The notes under the pieces: model-generated
What the model was told of the DNA's origin: nothing
The model's input: the letters and a program-made list of their open reading frames with translations, nothing else
Database searches by the model: none
Shown here: positions 1-4,320 of the stretch, piece by piece
Numbering within the stretch: position 1 is the first letter of the stretch
Layout of the letters: every line of letters begins with the position of its first letter
Origin: Spirochaetota bacterium
GTDB lineage: Bacteria > Spirochaetota > Spirochaetia > B11-G9
Length of the DNA stretch: 5,176 nt
Direction of reading: 5' to 3'
Assembly (NCBI GenBank): GCA_003641695.1
Contig: QNBL01000206.1
Span: 1-5,176, forward strand
Made by a program: the position numbers and the translations under genes

Positions 1-11
1 AATTAGCTTCT

Positions 12-37
12 ATTTGTATCTACTATTACATACAAAT
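12..37. repeat. AT-rich inverted repeat, 8-bp arms
   Basis: ATTTGTAT (12-19) and ATACAAAT (30-37) are perfect inverted arms around a 10-nt centre. No T-run follows on either strand, so it does not look like an intrinsic terminator. It could be an operator or cruciform belonging to a gene beyond the left edge. No function can be assigned from the sequence. Confidence 0.45.
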
Positions 38-48
38 TGGCACACAGC

Positions 49-62
49 TGACACATCTGTCA
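49..62. repeat. Short palindrome TGACA-N4-TGTCA
   Basis: TGACA (49-53) and TGTCA (58-62) form a perfect dyad. Read on the minus strand the dyad includes a TTGACA hexamer (63-58), which could be a -35 element for a minus-strand gene beyond the left edge. No convincing -10 lies 16-18 nt downstream of it. With the 12-37 repeat this is all that is seen in the gene-free stretch 1-97. Confidence 0.3.
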
Positions 63-97
63 AGAGCAGATTATCTTTTTGAATAAACAAAGGAGGG

Positions 98-131
98 AAT
101 AAAAAAATAACTCCTTACAGAATAAGGAGTT
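98..131 (-). terminator. Rho-independent terminator of tRNA-Leu
   Basis: On the minus strand a 9-bp perfect stem (AACTCCTTA at 131-123, TAAGGAGTT at 117-109) closes a 5-nt loop. It is followed by A, seven T residues and more A/T (108-98). It begins 7 nt past the tRNA 3' end, so it ends the tRNA transcript. Confidence 0.85.
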
Positions 132-137
132 TAAACC

Positions 138-221
138 TGCCCGGAAGAGGACTCGAACCTCCACGCCCTTGCGAGCACTAGTCCCTGAAACTAGCGTGTC
201 TACCAATTTCACCATCCGGGC
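138..221 (-). tRNA. tRNA-Leu (anticodon CAG)
   Basis: The minus strand folds into a complete class II tRNA. The acceptor stem is GCCCGGA (221-215) with TCCGGGC (145-139), and the discriminator A is at 138. The D arm contains the GG pair. The anticodon stem CTAGT/ACTAG encloses loop TTCAGGG, putting anticodon CAG at 187-185, which reads CUG leucine codons. A long variable arm with a 4-bp stem (GCTC/GGGC, loop GCAA) marks a leucine/serine-type tRNA. The T arm carries TTCGAGT. The genomic bases after the discriminator are GG, so CCA is not encoded and must be added by the CCA-adding enzyme. The gene has its own promoter and terminator, so it appears to be monocistronic. Confidence 0.97.
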
Positions 222-233
222 GACACTGAAAGT

Positions 234-262
234 ATACTACTTAACTGGGCTCTTGTTGTCAA
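234..262 (-). promoter_or_regulatory. Sigma70-type promoter of tRNA-Leu
   Basis: On the minus strand a perfect -35 TTGACA (262-257) is followed after exactly 17 nt by TAGTAT (239-234). Transcription would start near 227, leaving a leader of about six bases before the mature tRNA 5' end at 221. Position and spacing suit a strong stable-RNA promoter. Confidence 0.75.
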
Positions 263-294
263 TACATAAGAAGGGCAGGATTAATCATGGGCTT

Positions 295-785
295 TTAGTC
301 TTTTTTGTAGATGAAAAACCACTGGCCGGGGAGATAATCAAAAGACGCAGACAGAGAAAATCCGCCCTGTTCCAGTGCTTGTTTAATTTCTCCATCTCCG
401 GTTCCATGATTGATCCCCGGGCCGGAATGGGAACCTTTTTTATGATCTATGATTGCAACTTTTCCACCGCTCTTCAGGCAGTTCTTAAGGGCGCCAAAGT
501 ACTCTGTCCGGTTGTGCAAATGATGAAACGAGTTTCTAAAGAAAGCGAGATCAATCGAATCTTTGGAAGCAAGAACACATCCCACCCTGTCTGCCAAACC
601 TACTTCCCGTACTTTTTCTGTTATAAAATCAAGATGACTTTTTACTATACTGTGTAGAATCCACCTCCAGCACCGATGTCGGCAATAGTGTCTGCTGGTG
701 AAATTTCAAGATCCTCTATAATTCTATCGGGGTTTCCCTCGGCGGCTTTCTTGTTAAAATGATTCAATTTTACTTTGTCGAACAT
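295..785 (-). pseudogene. Class I SAM-dependent methyltransferase, internal deletion and frameshift
   Basis: The gene begins at ATG 785-783 behind a good Shine-Dalgarno (AAGGAG, 798-793). Its first 46 codons hold the expected methyltransferase N-terminus, with motif I DIGAGGGFYT at residues 36-45. The frame then hits TAG at 647-645. A shifted frame picks up at about 650 with IVKSHLDFITEKVREVG and runs to TAA at 297-295. It contains the motif IV/V region (RNSFHHL), GGKVAIIDHKKG, and an aromatic C-terminus typical of UbiE-like methyltransferases of about 180-200 residues. Missing between the halves is the rest of motif I and the strand with the acidic ribose-binding residue (usually ...GKVxAVD), roughly 16-20 residues. 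One lost base cannot explain this; a deletion that also shifts frame can. Neither fragment should bind SAM, so the gene is probably dead. The alternative is an assembly error. The substrate is unknown. Confidence 0.75.
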
Positions 786-858
786 TACAAATCTCCTTGT
801 GATAGGCTAAATATAATAGAAAAAACGGAAAAATGGGAGTATACTGTTCATTGTAATG
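783..858. promoter_or_regulatory. Divergent intergenic region, bounded by inverted TTGTAATG
   Basis: This segment separates the minus-strand methyltransferase remnant from the plus-strand deacetylase gene. CATTACAA (783-790) and TTGTAATG (851-858) are perfect 8-bp inverted copies, and each contains the start codon of its gene. A TATAAT hexamer sits at 812-817 on the plus strand and could be a -10 for the deacetylase gene, but no good -35 lies at 16-18 nt. AT-rich TATTAT/TATATT hexamers on the minus strand also lack a recognisable -35. Promoter activity is plausible but not demonstrated. Confidence 0.35.
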
Positions 859-2289
859 CTGATTATTTCTGAAGTACCGGAATCAACCTTTCTCTTTCGT
901 TCTTTTCTGGATAAAAAAGCATTTAAAGAGCTCTCTGTTACCGAAAGGGATATCGTAACATCTCAGGATCTTCCGGGGATCAAGGATAAGAAACTGAGCA
1001 TTGTTCTACAAACTAACGGAGAAAGTATTACAGCTGCATTTTCAAAACCGCTCATGGTAAATGGAGTTGAATGCAGGACAAGGAAGTTAAAAAAAGGGGA
1101 TTTAATAAGACTCGGCCGTTACAGACTGATTTACGAGGGGGAAAAATGGACAGAACCTCTTGAACAGGTCCCTTCTGAATCCACATCTGTGCGGCTAAAA
1201 AAAGGCAGGGCAGCAAAATCATCTGCTACCAGATCGAGAAAATGTAAACAACCTGTAGCAGCTTTAGTAATAGAAGCGGCGGCAGTTCTTTCGTCTCTTT
1301 TTTTTCTATGGTTCTGCTCAACCCAGAACCCGGCGGTGAAAGCTCCGATATCCGGTGAGCCGGAGATAACGGAAGCCAGGGAGCATGAAGCGCCTCCTGT
1401 AGAAGAAAAAATAGTGAAGAAAAAGATTGAAGAATTAAAAACTGAGCCAGAGTCACCTGTCAGGGAATCGGCAGTTCCTCTTGTTATCTTTTCTCCCGGA
1501 GAGATTCCGGAAGCACAGAAGCTGGATATACTTTTTATTCATGCTCATCCCGATGACGAGACTCTGGACTACGGTCTTTCAATTGCAAGTGCTGCCAAAG
1601 CCGGTATGAAGGTGGGGGTGCTTACCTTCACCGATGGGGAATCGGGATTTGATTTTTATCCTGACAGGGATATTACCGGTATCTATCCGGATAGAGAACT
1701 CAAGGGAAAAGAGCTGGCAGCTGTACGGATACAAGAGGAGTCCAGATCCCTTAAAATTCTGGGTGCATCCATGTATATCAGGTTGGGACTTAAGAACAGG
1801 CCGTACTTAAAGGAGGAAGCATCCAAGTCAATCCAAATGTTGATACAGGAATGGGGAGGAAGGAAAATGCTCATTGCTGATCTTACAGAAATATTCAGCA
1901 GGCTTTCTCCTGATATTATAGTATCCCCTGACGGCCCTTCCGCAGCCAGGGAACATTTTGAGCATGAAGCTGTCGGCTATATAACTGATCTTGCTGTTTC
2001 AGAGTATCAGACAAAGAGTCCTGGAGTTCTGAGTGCTTATTTAAAACTGGTAGATCCTCAGCAGAGGGATGCTTATCCCGGTAGAGAGCTGTTGTCTGTG
2101 AAAGCGGAAGGGGCTTCTTTTGGTAATTTTCTCATAAAAAAAGCCGCCTTATCCCGGTATCAAACTCAGGCTGACGCCTGTTACTACGGAATAAAACGGC
2201 TCAAGCAGTTTCCTGTGGAATACTACTTTTTCCAATACAGGAAAAGCAGCAGTATTGCCGGAAGTCTCTTTACTGCTGACAAGTCCTGA
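856..2289 (+). CDS. Membrane-anchored PIG-L/LmbE deacetylase with N-terminal FHA-like domain
   Basis: The 477-residue protein has three parts. Residues 1-95 look like a divergent FHA domain: the end, VNGVECRTRKLKKGDLIRLG (69-88) then a final beta strand, matches the FHA C-terminal pattern, but the usual GR and SxxH phosphothreonine contacts are not evident. A basic stretch (112-131) precedes one transmembrane helix (about 133-154), then a charged Pro/Glu/Lys linker (about 160-205). Residues 222-385 are a PIG-L zinc deacetylase domain: AHPDDE (230-235) gives H231 and D234 as likely zinc ligands and D233 as likely base; RxxE at 291-294 is followed by LG; HFEH (367-370) supplies the second histidine pair. 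Family members hydrolyse N-acetyl groups on sugars such as GlcNAc conjugates. By the positive-inside rule the FHA part is cytoplasmic and the enzyme extracytoplasmic; the substrate is unknown. The start is uncertain: GGGAG at 835-839 is 16 nt from this ATG, and in-frame CTG 844 or ATT 850 would be better spaced. Confidence 0.85.
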   Translation: MLIISEVPESTFLFRSFLDKKAFKELSVTERDIVTSQDLPGIKDKKLSIVLQTNGESITAAFSKPLMVNGVECRTRKLKKGDLIRLGRYRLIYEGEKWTEPLEQVPSESTSVRLKKGRAAKSSATRSRKCKQPVAALVIEAAAVLSSLFFLWFCSTQNPAVKAPISGEPEITEAREHEAPPVEEKIVKKKIEELKTEPESPVRESAVPLVIFSPGEIPEAQKLDILFIHAHPDDETLDYGLSIASAAKAGMKVGVLTFTDGESGFDFYPDRDITGIYPDRELKGKELAAVRIQEESRSLKILGASMYIRLGLKNRPYLKEEASKSIQMLIQEWGGRKMLIADLTEIFSRLSPDIIVSPDGPSAAREHFEHEAVGYITDLAVSEYQTKSPGVLSAYLKLVDPQQRDAYPGRELLSVKAEGASFGNFLIKKAALSRYQTQADACYYGIKRLKQFPVEYYFFQYRKSSSIAGSLFTADKS

Positions 2290-2301
2290 TCCATATTTCT
2301 A

Positions 2302-2427
2302 CTAATTATCGTCCCATTTATCATGGTTTTTGTTTTTTAGGCGTCTTACCACCTTCCCGACAAGTACATCCAGCTGCGGTTTAAATACATATCCCAATAC
2401 AATTCCTATGATTAACCAAAAAAACAT
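2302..2427 (-). CDS. 41-residue single-pass membrane miniprotein, coupled to hsp20
   Basis: The frame starts at ATG 2427-2425 and stops at TAG 2304-2302. It encodes an N-terminal hydrophobic segment (FFWLIIGIVLGYVF, residues 2-15) followed by a polar tail with a basic patch (KVVRRLKNKN) and an acidic end (DKWDDN). The ATG shares its A with the last base of the hsp20 TAA stop (TAATG), and AAGGAGG inside the last hsp20 codons lies about 10 nt upstream, so translation is probably coupled to hsp20. The basic tail suggests that the C-terminus faces the cytoplasm. I do not recognise a family. The hydrophobic pattern, the good ribosome site and the tight junction favour a real gene, although the frame is short. 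It converges on the deacetylase gene with 12 bp between the stops. Confidence 0.7.
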   Translation of the reverse strand: MFFWLIIGIVLGYVFKPQLDVLVGKVVRRLKNKNHDKWDDN

Positions 2428-2924
2428 TATTCATCATCCTCCTTTATTATTTCAACCTTAATCCCTTCCTTCGTTTCTATAATCTCCTTGGGTGGGACTG
2501 AAATCCTTAAGATTCCGTTTTTAAATACAGCCTTAACTTTTCCCTGATCAAACTTGTCTTCGGGAACGTAGTACTTTTGATCCTTGATCTCTTTGAACTT
2601 GAGTCTCCGTTTAAAGTACCGAACATTCTCCTCGACTGATACCTCAGGCTTTTGTGCAGAAAAAATCATGTAATCTCCCCTAAAGGAAAGGTCAATATTC
2701 TTTTCACTGAATCCTGCCAATGCAAACTCGAAGATAAGACTTTTGTCTTCCTGGATATAGACATTAACCGGGGGGTAGGAATAGGAGGGATAGTAATCCA
2801 CATCGTCTCCGAATCCGTAGTTGCCTTTTTTGAAGTTGCCCTGAAAAGCTTCGCCGAAGCTCTTTGTAGCTTCGAAGATCTCGTCCATTATCTGGCCGAT
2901 ATCAATAACAATTTTCTCTTTCAT
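2427..2924 (-). CDS. Hsp20/alpha-crystallin small heat-shock protein
   Basis: The 165-residue protein fits the small heat-shock family: ATP-independent holdases that form cytoplasmic oligomers and keep unfolding proteins refoldable. A variable N-terminal arm (1-48) is rich in Phe, Gly and Tyr. The alpha-crystallin domain spans about 50-145, from PPVNVYIQEDKSLIFEFALAG (start at 51) to the signature AxxxNGIL (A132 to L139) followed by RISVP. The C-terminal tail has GIKVEI (154-159), a plausible variant of the IxI motif that links dimers. The start is supported by GAGGTG (2935-2930) five nt before ATG. The protein shares a transcript with the downstream miniprotein. A promoter and a structured leader lie upstream. 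The family call is firm; the exact subtype (IbpA or Hsp18 type) cannot be told. Confidence 0.95.
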   Translation of the reverse strand: MKEKIVIDIGQIMDEIFEATKSFGEAFQGNFKKGNYGFGDDVDYYPSYSYPPVNVYIQEDKSLIFEFALAGFSEKNIDLSFRGDYMIFSAQKPEVSVEENVRYFKRRLKFKEIKDQKYYVPEDKFDQGKVKAVFKNGILRISVPPKEIIETKEGIKVEIIKEDDE

Positions 2925-2928
2925 TCTT

Positions 2929-2948
2929 ACACCTCGTTACAAGCGTGT
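2929..2948 (-). promoter_or_regulatory. Candidate RNA thermometer hairpin over the hsp20 ribosome site
   Basis: In the minus-strand transcript ACAC(G)CU (2948-2942) can pair with AGGUGU (2934-2929). This gives six Watson-Crick pairs with one bulged G at 2944 and a 7-nt loop, and it buries the hsp20 Shine-Dalgarno. ROSE thermometers of small heat-shock genes also have a YGCU strand with an unpaired or G-G-paired G facing the Shine-Dalgarno. The similarity is structural inference; no covariation or melting data can be read from one sequence. Confidence 0.4.
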
Positions 2949-2951
2949 TTT

Positions 2952-2974
2952 AAGCCCCCTGTACAGGGCGGCTT
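2952..2974 (-). promoter_or_regulatory. Stable hairpin in the hsp20 leader
   Basis: A 9-bp stem (2952-2956 with 2970-2974, and 2957-2960 with 2965-2968) has a single bulge at 2969 and a GTAC loop; its core is the perfect palindrome CCCTGTACAGGG (2957-2968). No T-run follows on either strand, so it is not a normal terminator. It sits just upstream of the hairpin over the ribosome site. Read as DNA, the palindrome could instead be an operator. Confidence 0.5.
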
Positions 2975-2979
2975 TATGA

Positions 2980-3004
2980 AAAGATTCCCTTCCGGCGGAT
3001 CTTT
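2980..3004 (-). promoter_or_regulatory. First hairpin of the hsp20 leader
   Basis: AAAGAT (3004-2999) pairs with ATCTTT (2985-2980). The stem is extended by two G-C pairs past a single bulged base at 2986, around an 8-nt loop. It begins a few nucleotides after the predicted transcription start, so the leader would hold three hairpins in tandem. Confidence 0.35.
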
Positions 3005-3016
3005 CCCGTTTCTACA

Positions 3017-3045
3017 AATATAATATTTTCGGATACTACAGGCAA
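3017..3045 (-). promoter_or_regulatory. Predicted sigma70-type promoter of hsp20
   Basis: On the minus strand TTGCCT (3045-3040, four matches to TTGACA) is followed after 17 nt by TATATT (3022-3017, five matches to TATAAT). Transcription would start near 3010, giving a leader of about 85 nt. No CIRCE-type inverted repeat or sigma32-like site was seen, so heat control, if any, would more likely act on the RNA. Confidence 0.55.
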
Positions 3046-3060
3046 GCTTTATTCATTAAC

Positions 3061-3100
3061 TTGACATTTTAGTTTAAATCGAACACTGTACAACAGAGGT
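3061..3100 (+). promoter_or_regulatory. Possible promoter and ribosome site of the ymdB-like/rseC operon
   Basis: A perfect TTGACA hexamer lies at 3061-3066, but the bases 17-18 nt downstream (CACTGT/ACTGTA) match a -10 poorly, so the promoter is uncertain or activator-dependent. The ribosome site AGAGG (3095-3099) lies five nt before ATG 3105 and supports that start. Confidence 0.35.
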
Positions 3101-3104
3101 TTAC

Positions 3105-3917
3105 ATGGGATTAAGAATACTCTGCATTGGAGAAATAGTGGGGAAACCGGGAATTTTCTCCATTAAAAGCGGTCTGAAAAAGCTTAAAGAGGAAGAGAAA
3201 ATAGACTTTGTCATAGCCAATGGGGAAGGTGCAACCGGAGGCTTCGGGATTGGGAAAAATCATTCTATTTATCTCCACAAACTTGGTATTGATGTAATAA
3301 CTGCCGGAGAAAAGGTTTTTTTTAAAAGGGATATGGTTCCGCATATTGGTAAGTGTTCTTATATGCTCCGCCCTGCTAACTATCCGCCTGGAACGCCCGG
3401 CAGGGGCTGGGCTGTGTACCAGGTTGGTGAGAAAAGGATCGGGATCATATCACTCCTGGGTCAGTCAGGGTTTAACAGGGTTCATTTAAGCAATCCCTTT
3501 ACCTATATTCCCGAGATAATCAGTAAACTTCAGGATCAGACAGATGCCCTGATTCTGGATTTTCACGCTGCAACAACGGCTGAAAAGTATTCAATGTTCC
3601 TCCATATTGATGGGAAAATTTCTGCTGTAGTCGGAACCCATGCCAAGGCGCTTACCTCCGATGCCCGTATTTTGCCCGGAGGGACGGCAATGATCTGTGA
3701 TACGGGAAGAACGGGAAGTTCAATCGGGGTCGGGGGGCTCGATTCGAAGGTGGAAATTGATAAATTCCTATATCAGATACCTGAACGGTCAAAAGAAAAC
3801 TGGGATTCTCTTGAAATTCAGGGAGTAATTGTTGATATTAACAGTAATAAAAGTGCCGAAGATATTAGAATTCTGAGGCACAGAATAACAGAGGTGCCGG
3901 ATGATAGAACAAGGTAA
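3105..3917 (+). CDS. YmdB/TIGR00282-family metallophosphoesterase homologue with altered metal site
   Basis: The 270-residue protein matches YmdB (2',3'-cyclic-nucleotide phosphodiesterase family) along its full length: CIGEIVGKPG (7-16), IANGEGATGG (37-46), DVITAGEK (63-70), LRPANYPPGTPG (88-99), LDFHAATTAEK (151-161), VVGTHAKALTSDARILPGGTA (175-195) and CDTGRTG (198-204). In characterised YmdB the two-metal centre uses D8, E39, N40, N67, H150, H175 and H177, with H68 beside the centre. The aligned residues here are E10, E41, G42, E69, H154, H179 and K181, with K70 in place of H68. Only E41, H154 and H179 are kept, so ordinary phosphodiesterase activity is doubtful; a different metal site or a non-catalytic binding role is possible. 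The protein is predicted to be cytoplasmic. The last 17 bp overlap the rseC-like gene, implying co-translation. I leave the symbol empty because the activity is in doubt. Confidence 0.88.
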   Translation: MGLRILCIGEIVGKPGIFSIKSGLKKLKEEEKIDFVIANGEGATGGFGIGKNHSIYLHKLGIDVITAGEKVFFKRDMVPHIGKCSYMLRPANYPPGTPGRGWAVYQVGEKRIGIISLLGQSGFNRVHLSNPFTYIPEIISKLQDQTDALILDFHAATTAEKYSMFLHIDGKISAVVGTHAKALTSDARILPGGTAMICDTGRTGSSIGVGGLDSKVEIDKFLYQIPERSKENWDSLEIQGVIVDINSNKSAEDIRILRHRITEVPDDRTR

Positions 3918-4320
3918 AATAATTAAAGTACAAAATGATACAGTAACATTATCCTGTTCAGGTTTAAGCGGAGGCTGCAAGAGCTGTAAAGCCAATTCAT
4001 TCTGCTCTGCAAACGGGCATGACTTCGATGCTTTAAATGAAGATAATCTTGATTTGAAATCCGGGGATGTGGTTGAGATTTATCTTCCTACCGGAAGAAC
4101 CGTATTCTCCGGCTTTATGGTACTTATATTCCCGCTTTTAACTTTTATTCTTCTTTTTGCCACCGGTTCAGTGATTTTTAAACTAACCGATGGATGGAGT
4201 ACGCTCCTCGGTCTGGGCGGTTTGGGTATAGGGTTTGGAATTACTGCTCTATACAACAGGTTTTATAAAAGGATAAACACGCCCAGGGTGGTTAAAAAGC
4301 TTGATAAAGAGGCTGATTAG
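3901..4320 (+). CDS. RseC/MucC-family (SoxR-reducing system) membrane protein
   Basis: The 139-residue protein starts with a short beta-rich region (EQGKIIKVQNDTVTLSC). A cysteine cluster at C19, C26, C29 and C35 then matches the CxxC-containing cluster of RseC. Two transmembrane helices follow (about 70-93 and 100-118) and a basic cytoplasmic tail ends the protein. RseC proteins are linked to sigma-E control and, with the Rsx/Rnf electron-transport complex, to keeping SoxR reduced; neither partner is in this window, so the local role is open. GAGGTG (3891-3896), inside the end of the upstream ymdB-like gene, gives this ATG a good ribosome site, and the 17-bp overlap points to coupled translation. 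The stop overlaps the cheB stop from the other strand. The family call is good; the physiological role is not settled. Confidence 0.85.
   Translation: MIEQGKIIKVQNDTVTLSCSGLSGGCKSCKANSFCSANGHDFDALNEDNLDLKSGDVVEIYLPTGRTVFSGFMVLIFPLLTFILLFATGSVIFKLTDGWSTLLGLGGLGIGFGITALYNRFYKRINTPRVVKKLDKEAD

Noticed and set aside
150..156. FLWFC in the deacetylase protein (residues 150-154) as a lipobox
   Set aside because: It lies 150 residues from the N-terminus after a cytoplasmic-type domain and does not fit the small-residue pattern before Cys. It is best read as the end of a transmembrane helix. The coordinates given for this entry are residue numbers, corresponding to bases of about 1303-1317.
169..657. 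Plus-strand open frame of 162 codons
   Set aside because: It runs across the tRNA-Leu gene and antisense to the methyltransferase remnant, and its protein resembles no family that I know. It is a shadow frame.
840..845. TATACT hexamer as a -10 for the deacetylase gene
   Set aside because: It is only 10 nt from the ATG and lacks a -35, so it would imply a nearly leaderless transcript. The TATAAT at 812 is better placed but also unsupported.
2314..2338. Possible plus-strand terminator after the deacetylase gene (CCAT/ATGG hairpin then a T-rich tract)
   Set aside because: The T-tract is good, but the stem is only 4 bp, and the site lies within the coding region of the opposing miniprotein. Too weak to annotate.
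2652..3023. Plus-strand open frame antisense to the hsp20 5' half and leader
   Set aside because: The hsp20 frame is clearly real. This frame has no ribosome site, and its sequence mirrors hsp20 codons.
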